Positions 1-9,786 are shown, counted from the stretch's first letter. The stretch is DNA of 64,000 nt from an uncultured Muribaculaceae bacterium (GCA_944321875.1 CALUMX010000001.1:124001-188000), one strand, 5' to 3'. A program made the numbers and translations. Notes: generated by a model not told the origin, from the sequence alone.

Positions 1-2133
1 CGCGATAGCGTAAATAGCCGTCGTGTGAAATCTGCAGGCCGGCAATGTTCCGCAGCACTTCCTCTACGGAGGTGACCCCCTCTTTCTCCATTTCCTTGTA
101 ATCGAATGAACGGGAGGCGATTACCTCATAGTAGTCTTCAGGAGGACGCACCTTGAGACCTTTGATGATTACCTCGTCGAGCGTCACCGCCATGCCGTTA
201 TACTGGTAGCGTATCTGTTGCTGGTCGACAAAGTCCTTCCAGTGTGGTTGCGCTTCCGCATCCATGCCGGACGAGAATGACTCCGGCAGCCGGAAAGGCG
301 CATTCGGTCTTACGTCCGCCGTATTGATTTCGAAATTAGGGTATATCCGTTCGCCTTTTCGGTTAAAGGCCTGCAACAGCAGGGTCGTGTTCTCGGGGAA
401 GTCAAAGCCGTTGCAACGGAACACTCCGGCCGAGTCGGCCTCAAACAAGCCTCCGTAACGGTATTTTGGAACCAGCACATTCACCATGGCTCCCGCTTCC
501 GGCGCGTTGCGCCACTTGCTGCGGATTACTCCCGTCACTTCCTGGCCGATTTCCACCTCATAGGAAGGCTGGGCATAGTTGCCGCGTACGATTGCCGGAA
601 CGTCATAGCGCCGCCAGCCCTGTGTCAGCAACAGTGCGTCCAAGGCTTCCAGGCGGTTGGAGTTGGCCCGGTCAAAATAGTAGCCCGGAGCCTCCACATA
701 TCCGCGTAGCTCGGATGTCAGCAAAAGCGACGGGCTGATGCCCGATAGCGAGTCAGAGGGTACGATTTTCGCGTCTGTCACGCTCACTGAATAGTTGCCT
801 TGCGGCAGGTCGTAGCCTTCCAGCACCACCGACAGCGACACTCGTTCACGGTTAGTATACAGTTGTTTATCCGATGTCAATGACGTTTTGTAACTGTCAT
901 CGTTGTCGACAAAGAAAAGGCGTTCGCTCAGTGGGTTCCATTCGCTGTCGAACAGCACGGCATTCACCACTCCCGTCGGAAGGTCGCTTTTTCGTAGGAA
1001 AAGCTCCTTTCGGTCGGAGTCGAATGTGGCCGATAGCAGATAGTTGCCGCGCTCGTGAATTACCACTTGGCAGTCCCGGTTGACTCCGGCGGCCGATATT
1101 CCTATCGAATTGCCGTTGGGGGTTACCTTCAATACCGTCGCCGTCGTGCTTACCTCCGGCAGACTGAACCGTTTCTCGTTGCCGTCAGGAGTATGGCACA
1201 CAGCCGTATATTTCATTCCTGCCTGCGGATAAAGCGTAAAAAAGCCCATGCGGAATGAAGGCTGGAAAAGCGGGCGGCCTCTTTCCCGTTGACATCCTCT
1301 ATGTAGCCGGAAATGTCGGTGGCAGACCCCTTGCAGTCAATGGCCTTGAACGCCACACGGCAAGCCGATTCGGGCGCAAGATAGCCTCCTTCGGGATGGA
1401 ATGTCACGTCGTAATCGTCCGCAAAGTTCGGGATGCGGACATATTTGCGGTATTGGTCGAGTGCTATGTACAGATAGGATGAAGCGCGTTACTGGGCAGG
1501 CGACAGCGTAATGCCCATGGAGGGGCTTTGCGAGTAGGTGGTTTTGCCGTCAAACGTGACGATATGGGTATTTTTCAGCGGAGCCGGCTCGCCTGTCTGC
1601 TTGTCGAGATAGGAAAAATCGATGTGCAAATCGCCGGATTCGGCATCGTAGCGGTAGTCGGTTGTTATCTTGTATTTGGTGGAAAGCGGACTGCCGATTG
1701 TCAGGTTTTCCTTGAAAAAGTAATCACTGCCGGCATTCTGCATGAAATAAGTGTAGGCGGTCAGCGTATAGTCCGCCTCTATCAGGTCCTGCGGCAGGGG
1801 AATGTAGCCGGAGTACACGCCGTCCTGCTCTTTTATCTTGACATGAGAAAGGAGGCTGTCGGAAGGGGCTTTCAGCTCGACATACACATATTTGCTCATC
1901 GACACCGGGCGATGGGAGGCCACATCCACCACATGCGCGCGGAGCCATATTGTGTCGCCGCCCATATAATAGTTGCGGTCGGTATGCACATAAATTTTTT
2001 CCTGGGGATATTCCAGACGCTGCGTCTCAAAACGCTTCAACAATGATTCCGCATGGACTCCCGTTGCAGATAGCAGTACCAGCAGGTATCCCAATAGAAT
2101 ATCATTCCTTTTCTTCATAAGTGCTTGTTTCAT
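1..2133 (-). pseudogene. MG2/TonB-plug outer-membrane family protein, broken (nonsense plus frameshift), partial
   Basis: The reading frame begins with a signal peptide (MKQALMKKRNDILLGYLL...) followed by the N-terminal MG2-like domain typical of large Bacteroidetes surface proteins (EKIYVHTDRNYYMGGDTIWLRA). An in-frame TAA at 1489-1491 interrupts it. Translation then continues in the same frame (SSYLYIALDQYRKYVRIPN, FHPEGGYLAPESACRVAFKA) until about 1250, where one base is missing: SSLHS is followed in the next frame by GMGFFTLYPQAGMKYTA. From there the frame is open to the window edge, ending in a TonB plug-like segment (VTLDEVIIKGLKV, VEEVLRNIAGLQI). The start could be the Met at 2133 or 2118. 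A good promoter lies upstream at 2224-2254, so the remnant may still be transcribed. Two independent lesions argue for a true pseudogene; sequencing error is the alternative. Confidence 0.85.
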
Positions 2134-2223
2134 AGTATCCGGGGTGCGTTTCCTCAAATTGAACGGCAAAGGCAGCGACCGACGGAATCATTGTTCTCAG
2201 GTCTGACTTTGCCGAGCCGCATC

Positions 2224-2254
2224 CAAATATAGCCAGAAAATGCGGAAAATCAAA
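2224..2254 (-). promoter_or_regulatory. Bacteroidetes-type promoter of the broken MG2/TonB-plug gene
   Basis: On the minus strand TTTG (2251-2254) is followed after 19 bases by TATATTTG (2224-2231), matching the Bacteroidetes -33/-7 consensus TTTG-N19/20-TAnnTTTG. Directly downstream comes GGATGCGGCTCGGCAAAGTC, the same leader found after the promoters of the 84-bp repeats at 10.3-10.6 kb, so this looks like a single diverged copy of that element. Confidence 0.7.
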
Positions 2255-2370
2255 CGATTAGAAGCCTGATTTTCTGTTTTGCTTTGTGTTTAATACAAAT
2301 TCATGTGATTTAATTGCTTATTATTGGGACAGGTCTTTCACGGAGTTTTCTGGGGTTGCTCTTACGAAAA

Positions 2371-2407
2371 GAGGCCATGCACGGTATTTCATTCCGTGCA
2401 TGGCCTC
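2371..2407. terminator. Perfect 14-bp hairpin, probable terminator
   Basis: GAGGCCATGCACGG (2371-2384) and its exact complement CCGTGCATGGCCTC (2394-2407) enclose a 9-base loop. On the minus strand the stem is followed by TTTTCG, so it would act as a second terminator behind gapA. The rest of 2170-2578 holds the promoter at 2224-2254 and the terminator at 2521-2550; I see no gene in it. Confidence 0.6.
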
Positions 2408-2520
2408 CGCTGTTTTGGTGCGTTCTGCCGCCTTTTCTGCTTGCGGATGAGGAATTCTCCGCATAGATGCGCCTGACGCGCTCAGAAGCGTTCTAAAAGC
2501 GTCGGCAGAGGGATATGAAA

Positions 2521-2550
2521 AAAGCGGACTGCCGAAGCAATCCGCTTTTT
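2521..2550 (-). terminator. Rho-independent terminator of gapA
   Basis: AAAGCGGACTGC and GCAATCCGCTTT pair with one G-T wobble around a CGAA loop. On the minus strand the stem ends in a run of six T residues, 28 bases after the gapA stop codon. Confidence 0.85.
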
Positions 2551-2578
2551 ATATGAAATCGGTTGATTAATCGTAAGA

Positions 2579-3601
<1,023 letters not shown>

Positions 3602-3714
3602 TTAGGGTTAAAAAATTGTTTTCTCAACTTCAAATTCAGCAAATAATATGCCAAAGTCTAGTGTCATACGGCTCTGGCAATAACAAATATCTTGCCTCCT
3701 CATCAATTCCGATG

Positions 3715-3722
3715 CAAATGTA
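3715..3722 (-). promoter_or_regulatory. -7 box of the gapA promoter
   Basis: On the minus strand TACATTTG fits the Bacteroidetes TAnnTTTG -7 element. No clear TTTG is seen at -33, where the sequence is T-rich. Initiation here would leave a 5' untranslated leader of roughly 120 bases before the gapA ATG. Confidence 0.55.
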
Positions 3723-3787
3723 GCGATTTTTTCTAAAAAAAATACTCTATCAATGAAATTTTTCCATAATTTTTTGAATTGTTTAAT

Positions 3788-4507
3788 TTATTGACGGAGG
3801 CGCATATAGTATCGCTTTTGTTCCGGCTCAAGGCGTTCGATGGCATAGCGCAGGGTGGTGCGTGGCATGGTGGCTGCGTTTTTGTCGAGAAAACCGAGAA
3901 GAACCGACGTGTCTTTCTTGCCGATTTCGCGCAGCATCCAGCCGTTGGCCTTGTGCATCAGGTCGTGGGAGTCGTGCAGCAGACGGCTGACGTTGCGCAG
4001 GGCGGTCGTAAACTTTCCCTGTCGGATGGTATGGAGGGTGGCGACGACGGCAATGCGTCTGAGCCACAGCGATTCAGCATCGAGCATCGGCAGCGTCAGG
4101 CGGTCGTCGGCATCGTCGATGAGCGGGCCGATGATGGTGGGGCAGCTGAGGTCGACGAGGTCCCAGTTGTTGATGTAGCGGGCGTGGGCCAGGTAGAAAT
4201 CGGCGATGGCTTTGCGTCCGGCTTCCGTTTTTGTCTTTTTGGCCTTCTCACACAGCACGATGAGGGCTGACAGGCGGAATTCATGGACGGGATGGGAAAG
4301 CATGAGGCTGACATCGTCGTCGGAGAGTCCGACTGCCATTTTGGCAATCTTGCGGTTGTCGGGGACTGTCAGTCCGATGAACCGGTCGCCCTCGCCGTAT
4401 TGTCCCTTGCCGGTCTTGAAGAAGCTTGACAGAATCTTTATTTTCTCGGGCCGTGCAGCGGCCTGCAGGTCGGCTTGCCATTGCCGTAGGGAGTAGGTCG
4501 TATCCAT
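3788..4507 (-). CDS. DNA alkylation repair protein, AlkD-like HEAT-repeat glycosylase
   Basis: A 239-residue all-helical protein of the AlkC/AlkD type, DNA glycosylases built of HEAT-like repeats that remove cationic alkylated bases such as 3-methyladenine and 7-methylguanine. Visible family features are the N-terminal VPDNRKIAKM segment (about residue 48), the central NNWDLVDLS motif at 113-121 that carries the Trp-Asp pair used near the lesion, and the SLWLRRIAVVATL helix. There is no signal peptide, so it is cytoplasmic. It is separated from the upstream rubredoxin gene by a hairpin, so it is probably transcribed on its own. Substrate specificity is inferred from the family only. Confidence 0.88.
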   Translation of the reverse strand: MDTTYSLRQWQADLQAAARPEKIKILSSFFKTGKGQYGEGDRFIGLTVPDNRKIAKMAVGLSDDDVSLMLSHPVHEFRLSALIVLCEKAKKTKTEAGRKAIADFYLAHARYINNWDLVDLSCPTIIGPLIDDADDRLTLPMLDAESLWLRRIAVVATLHTIRQGKFTTALRNVSRLLHDSHDLMHKANGWMLREIGKKDTSVLLGFLDKNAATMPRTTLRYAIERLEPEQKRYYMRLRQ

Positions 4508-4529
4508 TACGTATTCATATAATATGGAA

Positions 4530-4557
4530 AATGTCGGGAATAGAGGTTCCCGACATT
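4530..4557. terminator. Hairpin terminator after the rubredoxin gene
   Basis: AATGTCGGGAA and TTCCCGACATT form a perfect 11-bp stem around a 6-base loop. On the minus strand it is 39 bases past the rubredoxin stop codon and is followed by TTTTCC; it also sits just before the AlkD-like start codon. Confidence 0.7.
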
Positions 4558-4596
4558 CTTTATTTTTACAGAACAGAAATAAAACAGGAGAGGGAT

Positions 4597-4758
4597 TTAG
4601 TCGACCTTCTCAAAGTCATCTTTCCCTACACCGCACAGAGGGCATACCCAATCATCTGGAATGTCTTCGAATGCAGTTCCCGGAGCGATACCACCTTCCG
4701 GATCTCCCTTTTCAGGGTCGTAAACCCAATCACAAACTTTGCAAATGTATTTATCCAT
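4597..4758 (-). CDS. Rubredoxin
   Basis: A 53-residue electron carrier that binds one iron through four cysteines. The reading frame starts [18 protein letters not shown] and contains the two rubredoxin knuckles: CKVCDWVY (Cys6 and Cys9) and [11 protein letters not shown] (Cys39 and Cys42). It ends FEKVD before TAA. Length and motif spacing are those of ordinary single-domain rubredoxins. In anaerobic Bacteroidetes such proteins typically pass electrons to peroxide- or superoxide-reducing enzymes; no partner gene is adjacent here, so the role is inferred from the family. Confidence 0.95.
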   Translation of the reverse strand: MDKYICKVCDWVYDPEKGDPEGGIAPGTAFEDIPDDWVCPLCGVGKDDFEKVD

Positions 4759-4838
4759 AATTAAAATTAAAATAAGTATTTATTGAATTGTTAATTTCGT
4801 TGCGTTTACCTATACAACGCAATCGGATTCCGTATGGT

Positions 4839-5639
4839 TCACTGACGGATTAATTTTTTTTTGATTTTACCTTCGCCCTCAATGTCGACGCTGCCTACGC
4901 CGGTATTGCTGTAAGTGGCGCTCTGAGTGGCGTGGCCACTGATGGAGCCTACTCCCGTATTTTCAGCGGTAAGGGTGTTCGTGATGAATCCTGCGGCCTC
5001 AATGGAGCCTACGCCGGTGTTGCTCATGTCGGCATGTCCGGCATTTCCGCTGATGCTGATGTTGCCTACTCCGGTGTTGCGGAGTTGCGCAGAGGTGAAG
5101 GAGGCTTTGCCAATTTCGATGGAGCCTACGCCCGTGTTCTCGATGTCGGCGGCCTTACCGCTAATGCTGCCGATTTCGATGGAACCGACACCGGTCAGGT
5201 TGATGCTGCAGTCACCGGTGCTGATGCTCGGTGCGGAGAAGGAGCCGGTGCCGTTGACGGTGATTTCCGACAATTGGTTTCCGGTGAGGGTGACGTGCAG
5301 TTTATGGTAATTGGCGATGCGGTATCCTTTTTTGAAGTCGAGCGTCAGTGTGCCGTTCTCGTTGCGGAGTTCGACAAGCTTGAGCAGGTTTTCGTGGCCT
5401 TCTATCTTTGCATTGGGTTTTTGGGTGGAATCCTGAAGGAAGGAGACCTCATACACTCCATCGAGCCGTATGCCTGTGAAGTTGTCAAGCTGACGGGTTT
5501 CGGAAGAGAGGGTAGGGGAGGAAGTGATTTCCACGAGTGACTGTCCTGAGATTCTACCCGTGTTGATGACAGAGTTTCCGTTGCTGCATGATGCGAGGAT
5601 GAAGAGCAGCGATAGTGGTAGAAGATAGTGAAGTTTCAT
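4839..5639 (-). CDS. DUF2807 (head-GIN domain) lipoprotein with Asn-Thr-Gly-Val-Gly repeats
   Basis: A 266-residue predicted lipoprotein with lipobox LASC (Cys18). The body matches the DUF2807 / putative auto-transporter adhesin head-GIN family: an opening LDNFTGIRLDGVYEVSFLQ segment, then a beta-helical stretch. Its second half carries a striking repeat, N-T-G-V-G-S/N-I, at about 20-residue spacing (roughly residues 145-250), each repeat probably one rung of a right-handed beta-roll. The protein ends in a basic KIKKKLIRQ tail. The function of the family is unknown; anchoring in the outer membrane is inferred from the lipobox. It is transcribed divergently from the SpmA/SpmB-like gene. Confidence 0.88.
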   Translation of the reverse strand: MKLHYLLPLSLLFILASCSNGNSVINTGRISGQSLVEITSSPTLSSETRQLDNFTGIRLDGVYEVSFLQDSTQKPNAKIEGHENLLKLVELRNENGTLTLDFKKGYRIANYHKLHVTLTGNQLSEITVNGTGSFSAPSISTGDCSINLTGVGSIEIGSISGKAADIENTGVGSIEIGKASFTSAQLRNTGVGNISISGNAGHADMSNTGVGSIEAAGFITNTLTAENTGVGSISGHATQSATYSNTGVGSVDIEGEGKIKKKLIRQ

Positions 5640-5959
5640 AGTGTGCGTATGTTTTTTTAAGTTGGTGTAAATTTAGAATTTTTTTTTCGTTACGGGTGGC
5701 CTTGTTTCTTTGAAATTTCCTTGGGGATTTTAGAGGACGATTGTGAATTTTCAAATCTGAGAGGCTTTAAAATAATGTAATGCATTGATTTGTAGCAAAA
5801 TAATGCTTGTTTTTGCGATTCGGATTTTTTGTCAGAAAAATTTGTAAACTCAATAATTGCTTGAAGATGAGAAAAAAGGCTGAAATTTTCCTAATTTTGT
5901 CGCTTGAAACATACGTTTTCGGAAAATCCGGGTTATCCGGGACAAATTAATTTTTCACG
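5640..5959. promoter_or_regulatory. Divergent intergenic region with a promoter for the SpmA/SpmB-like gene
   Basis: An A+T-rich 320-base spacer between divergent genes. TAATTTTG at 5892-5899 on the plus strand fits the -7 consensus and lies 60 bases before the ATG at 5960; no clear -33 TTTG is visible. On the minus strand a TAAATTTA at about 35 bases from the lipoprotein start is a weaker -7 candidate. Nothing else is recognised here. Confidence 0.5.
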
Positions 5960-7192
5960 ATGGTACTAAACTACATTTGGATTGCATTCTTTATTCTTGC
6001 CTTTGTCTTTGCTCTCGGCGAGACCATCTTCAACGGCAACATTGATATTTGGACACAGATAATGACGTCGTCGTTCGACTCTGCCAAAACGGCCTTTGAG
6101 TTGTCGATTGGTCTGACGGGTGTCCTTGCGCTGTGGATGGGCATCATGAAGATTGGTGAGCTGGGCGGTGTGATTCCGTTTTTCGGCCGTCTGGTCAGTC
6201 CGTTGTTTTCCCGTCTGTTCCCCGGTATTCCCAAGGACCATCCGGCCATGGGCTCGATATTCATGAATTTCTCGGCCAACATGCTCGGACTGGACAATGC
6301 GGCCACTCCGCTCGGACTGAAGGCGATGCAGCACATGCAGGAGCTGAACACGAAAAAGGATACGGCGTCGGATGCGATGTTGATGTTCCTTGTGCTTAAC
6401 GCCTCCGGACTGGTGCTGATTCCTATCGGCATCATGACTTACCGTGCGTCGTGCGGGGCTGCGAATCCGACCGATGTCTTTGTTCCGATTATGATTGCCA
6501 CCTTCATTGCGACGCTGGTGGGTGTCATCGCTCTCTGCATCAAGCAGCGCATCCGGTTGCTTGACCCGGTGCTGTTGAGCTGGCTGGTGGGCCTGACGGC
6601 GTTGGTCAGCGGTATTGTGTGGTTCTTCTCCACGCTGACTCCGGCGGAGATGCAGCGCTACAGCTCGTTCCTTGCCAATATCATCCTGTTCAGCGTGATT
6701 CTTGCCTTTATCGGTGCGGGGCTGCGCAAGCGCATCAATGTCTATGAGGCCTTTATTGAGGGCGCAAAGGATGGTTTCAAGACGGCTGTGATGATTATTC
6801 CTTATCTGGTGGCCATCCTGGTGGCTATCGGAATGTTCCGTGCTTCCGGGGCAATGGGAGTGGTTACTGATGGCATTTCCGGTTTTGTGACCTGGCTCGG
6901 ATTTGACGCGCAATGGGTGGAGGCGCTTCCTACGGCGTTGATGAAGCCGTTGAGCGGTACGGGCAGCCGCGGGCTGATGGTTGATGTGATTAACACTTAT
7001 GGCGTGGATTCGCTGGTGGCTCGTATTGCCGGTTGTGTGCAGGGTAGTACGGACACGACATTCTATATTCTTGCTGTTTATTTCGGTAGCGTAGGCATCC
7101 GTCGCACGCGCTATGCCGTGCCTTACGCGCTGCTGGCTGATATTGTCGGCTCTGTGACGGGTGTGGCTGTCGCTTACTTCTTCTTCGGATAA
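5960..7192 (+). CDS. SpmA/SpmB-like nucleoside-recognition domain membrane protein (fused form)
   Basis: A 410-residue integral membrane protein with about ten hydrophobic segments. The N-terminal half has the SpmA-type Gate/nucleoside-recognition signature (SIGLTGVLALWMGIMKIGE, FMNFSANMLGLDNAATPLGL); the C-terminal half resembles SpmB (EGAKDGFKTAVMIIPYLVAI, PTALMKPLSGTGSRG, QGSTDTTFYILAVYFGSVG). In Bacillus SpmA and SpmB are separate proteins that act in spore-core dehydration; the fused version is common in non-sporulating Bacteroidetes, where it is probably a transporter of unknown substrate. A weak hydrophobic N-terminus starts at the first ATG after the promoter at 5892. Confidence 0.88.
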   Translation: MVLNYIWIAFFILAFVFALGETIFNGNIDIWTQIMTSSFDSAKTAFELSIGLTGVLALWMGIMKIGELGGVIPFFGRLVSPLFSRLFPGIPKDHPAMGSIFMNFSANMLGLDNAATPLGLKAMQHMQELNTKKDTASDAMLMFLVLNASGLVLIPIGIMTYRASCGAANPTDVFVPIMIATFIATLVGVIALCIKQRIRLLDPVLLSWLVGLTALVSGIVWFFSTLTPAEMQRYSSFLANIILFSVILAFIGAGLRKRINVYEAFIEGAKDGFKTAVMIIPYLVAILVAIGMFRASGAMGVVTDGISGFVTWLGFDAQWVEALPTALMKPLSGTGSRGLMVDVINTYGVDSLVARIAGCVQGSTDTTFYILAVYFGSVGIRRTRYAVPYALLADIVGSVTGVAVAYFFFG

Positions 7193-7226
7193 AACGACGG
7201 CAGCGGCTGCCATTGCATTCTCTTTA

Positions 7227-7395
7227 GATGAGATAGGCTGCATTTCGGCAATGCCAAAATCTTAAAACTGCGTTTTAAATTTGCCATTGCACTCAATTTG
7301 CACTACTTTGGATAAGATAGGCTGCATTTCGGCAATGCCAAAATCTTAAAACTGCGTTTTAAATTTGTCATTGCACTCAATTTGCACTATCTTTG
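7227..7395 (+). repeat. Two tandem 84/85-bp repeats, each ending in a promoter
   Basis: Unit 1 (7227-7310) and unit 2 (7311-7395) are almost identical. Each opens with GATRAGATAGGCTGCATTTC, continues with an inverted repeat centred on TAAAAC-TGC-GTTTTA (arms GCAATG... and ...CATTGC), and closes with CACTCAATTTGCACTA. Unit 2 ends in a full promoter, TTTG (7364-7367), 20 bases, TATCTTTG (7388-7395), 19 bases before the ybeY ATG. Unit 1 ends in the one-base-shorter TACTTTG. A more degraded partial copy (7201-7226) precedes them. Related units lie at 10.3-10.6 kb. Confidence 0.9.
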
Positions 7396-7414
7396 TAGTT
7401 GTTACTAATTGAAA

Positions 7415-7861
7415 ATGGCAGAATTAGCGTTTCTAACAGATGGCGTGGAGATGCCGCGCCTCGATGAAGCCTTGATGCGCAAGTGGATTGAGGCTGTAGC
7501 TCGCGGTTTTGAAAAATCAGTGGGCGACCTTTCTTACATTTTTTGCAACGACGAGAAGATTCTTGAGGTAAATCGTCAATTTCTTAATCACGATTATTTT
7601 ACGGATATTATTACGTTCGACTACAGCCGTCGGCACCGCATATCGGGTGATATGTTCATCTCGCTCGACACGGTGGCTTCCAATGCTGAGATGGTGGGTG
7701 CTGCCTACGAGATGGAACTGTACCGTGTCATCATCCACGGCATCCTGCATCTGTGCGGCGTGAACGACAAAGGGGTAGGGGAGCGTGAAATAATGGAGCG
7801 GCATGAGAATGAATCGCTCCAACTCTTGTCTAATTTGATTTCTCAGAACAATGAAATTTGA
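7415..7861 (+). CDS. ybeY: Endoribonuclease YbeY, rRNA maturation factor
   Basis: A 148-residue zinc-dependent endoribonuclease of the UPF0054 family, which acts in 16S rRNA 3'-end maturation and ribosome quality control. Family features are the ITFDYS segment and the metal motif HGILHLCGVNDK; the usual third histidine (in HGxLHLxGxDH) is replaced by Lys, which I believe is common in Bacteroidetes homologues. A TTG six bases upstream (7409) could serve as start, but the ATG at 7415 gives the expected N-terminus MAELAFLTDG. The promoter at 7364-7395 is only 19 bases upstream. The 3' end overlaps mnmG by 11 bases, implying coupled translation. Confidence 0.93.
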   Translation: MAELAFLTDGVEMPRLDEALMRKWIEAVARGFEKSVGDLSYIFCNDEKILEVNRQFLNHDYFTDIITFDYSRRHRISGDMFISLDTVASNAEMVGAAYEMELYRVIIHGILHLCGVNDKGVGEREIMERHENESLQLLSNLISQNNEI

Positions 7862-9728
7862 GTATGATGTGATTGTCGTTGGCGCCGGTCATGCCGGTTG
7901 CGAGGCGGCGTGTGCGGCGGCCAATTTGGGTTCGCAGACGCTGCTCGTCACGATGGATATGAACAAGATTGCGCAGATGAGCTGCAATCCAGCGGTGGGC
8001 GGTATTGCCAAAGGACAGATTGTACGTGAGATTGACGCGCTCGGCGGTCAGATGGGAATCGTCACCGATGAGAGCGCCATTCAGTTTCGGATGCTTAACC
8101 GTTCGAAAGGACCGGCGATGTGGAGTCCGCGTGCGCAGAGCGACCGCGTGAAGTTTATCGACGCATGGCGCAGCCGCATTGAGAATACGGATAATCTCTA
8201 CATGTGGCAGGATGCTGTGGTGGCTCTTGAGTTTGACGGCGACCGCGTGTGCGGTGTGAAAACAGCGTTGGGCGTTACGTTTAAGGCGGGTGCCGTGGTG
8301 CTTACTGCCGGTACGTTCCTGAACGGACTGATGCATATCGGCCGCGTGCAGATTGGCGGCGGACGAATTTCGGAACCGGCTTCCTATGGCGTCACGGAGC
8401 AGCTCGTGGAGCGTGGCTTTGTGGCAGGACGCATGAAGACGGGTACGCCGGTGCGTATCGACGGCCGGACCATACGGTTTGACCTGGCTACGCGTCAGGA
8501 CGGCGAGGAGGATTTCCATAAGTTCTCTTATCTGCCTACGGTGAAGCGTACGTTGAAGCAGCGTCCGTGCTGGATTATCTATACAAGCGAGGAGGTGCAC
8601 GATGTGTTGCGCCGCGGCTTGCCGGATTCTCCGCTCTATAACGGACAGATTCAAAGTATCGGACCGCGTTATTGCCCGAGTATTGAAACTAAAATCGTGA
8701 CTTTTGCCGATAAGGACAAGCATCAGCTTTTCCTGGAACCGGAAGGCGAGACCACGCAGGAATATTATCTGAACGGATTTTCTTCGTCGCTGCCGCTCAA
8801 CATTCAGGTGGAGGCGTTGGGTAAGATTCCGGCTTTGGCCGACGCTCAGATTTACCGTCCGGGCTATGCGATTGAATATGACTTTTTCGACCCGACGCAG
8901 TTGCGCCATACGCTCGAGACAAAGCTCGTGGAGGGCCTTTTCTTTGCCGGACAGGTCAACGGAACCACTGGCTACGAGGAGGCGGCAGGGCAGGGGCTCA
9001 TTGCCGGTATCAACGCCCACATGCGTGTGGCGGGCAAGGAACCGTTCGTGCTGGGACGCGATGAAGCTTACATCGGAGTGTTGATTGACGACCTCGTGAC
9101 GAAGGGTGTCGACGAGCCTTACCGTATGTTTACGTCGCGTGCCGAATACCGCATTCTGTTGCGTCAGGACGATGCTGATATGCGTCTTACGCCGCGCGGA
9201 TATGCCATCGGCCTTGCTACGCAGGAGCGCTATGACCTGATGGTGGCGAAGCGTGAGCAGCGTGACGCATTGGTGGAGTTCTGTCGTAATTTCAGCGTGA
9301 AGATGGACCGCATCAATCCTTATCTGGAGTCGGAAGGTTTGTCACCGTTGAAACAGTCGGTGCGCCTGTACGACCTTGTGTTGCGTCCGCAGCTCGATAT
9401 TATGAAACTTGCCGCTCAGATTCCGGCGTTGCAGGCGCATATTGACGGCATCGAGGAGGTACGCCGCGAGGAAATCGTGGAGGCTGCCGAGATTCTAATC
9501 AAGTATCAGGGCTACATAGAGCGTGAGCAGTTGATTGCCGAAAAGATTTCCCGTTTGGAGCATGTGAAGTTGCGCGGTAAAATCAATTATATGGAAGTGA
9601 ATGCCATCTCGACCGAGGCAAGACAGAAGTTGACAAAGATTGACCCGGAAACCGTGGCGCAGGCTTCGCGCATTCCCGGTATTTCTCCGAGCGACATCAA
9701 TATATTGCTGCTTCTTTTAGGTAGATAA
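7851..9728 (+). CDS. mnmG: tRNA uridine-5-carboxymethylaminomethyl modification enzyme MnmG (GidA)
   Basis: A 625-residue FAD protein that, with the GTPase MnmE, installs the cmnm5 group on wobble uridine-34 of certain tRNAs. The N-terminus has the dinucleotide-binding motif VVGAGHAGCEAA, followed by CNPAVGGIAKGQIVREIDAL. The second FAD motif (FFAGQVNGTTGYEEAAGQG) and the C-terminal helical MnmE-binding domain, ending SRIPGISPSDINILLLLLGR, are intact. Length is standard. It overlaps ybeY and is followed 3 bases after its stop by the 16-bp palindrome at 9732. In many bacteria gidA lies near the replication origin. Confidence 0.98.
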   Translation: MKFEYDVIVVGAGHAGCEAACAAANLGSQTLLVTMDMNKIAQMSCNPAVGGIAKGQIVREIDALGGQMGIVTDESAIQFRMLNRSKGPAMWSPRAQSDRVKFIDAWRSRIENTDNLYMWQDAVVALEFDGDRVCGVKTALGVTFKAGAVVLTAGTFLNGLMHIGRVQIGGGRISEPASYGVTEQLVERGFVAGRMKTGTPVRIDGRTIRFDLATRQDGEEDFHKFSYLPTVKRTLKQRPCWIIYTSEEVHDVLRRGLPDSPLYNGQIQSIGPRYCPSIETKIVTFADKDKHQLFLEPEGETTQEYYLNGFSSSLPLNIQVEALGKIPALADAQIYRPGYAIEYDFFDPTQLRHTLETKLVEGLFFAGQVNGTTGYEEAAGQGLIAGINAHMRVAGKEPFVLGRDEAYIGVLIDDLVTKGVDEPYRMFTSRAEYRILLRQDDADMRLTPRGYAIGLATQERYDLMVAKREQRDALVEFCRNFSVKMDRINPYLESEGLSPLKQSVRLYDLVLRPQLDIMKLAAQIPALQAHIDGIEEVRREEIVEAAEILIKYQGYIEREQLIAEKISRLEHVKLRGKINYMEVNAISTEARQKLTKIDPETVAQASRIPGISPSDINILLLLLGR

Positions 9729-9731
9729 TCG

Positions 9732-9747
9732 TGTTCCACGTGGAACA
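9732..9747. promoter_or_regulatory. Candidate parS site (perfect 16-bp palindrome)
   Basis: TGTTCCACGTGGAACA matches the widely conserved bacterial parS consensus TGTTNCACGTGNAACA at every defined position. It lies in the 58-base gap between mnmG and apt. A hairpin terminator is the alternative, but the palindrome would leave only a 4-base loop and is followed by TTTGGGG rather than a clean T run. Confidence 0.6.
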
Positions 9748-9786
9748 TTTGGGGTTTTTGAAACAATTTAATTTAGATATAATAGA

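Noticed and set aside
9732..9747. Reading the CACGTG palindromes only as terminators
   Set aside because: Poor loops, no clean T run at 9732, and the 14281 copy already stands behind a complete terminator; kept as candidate protein-binding sites.
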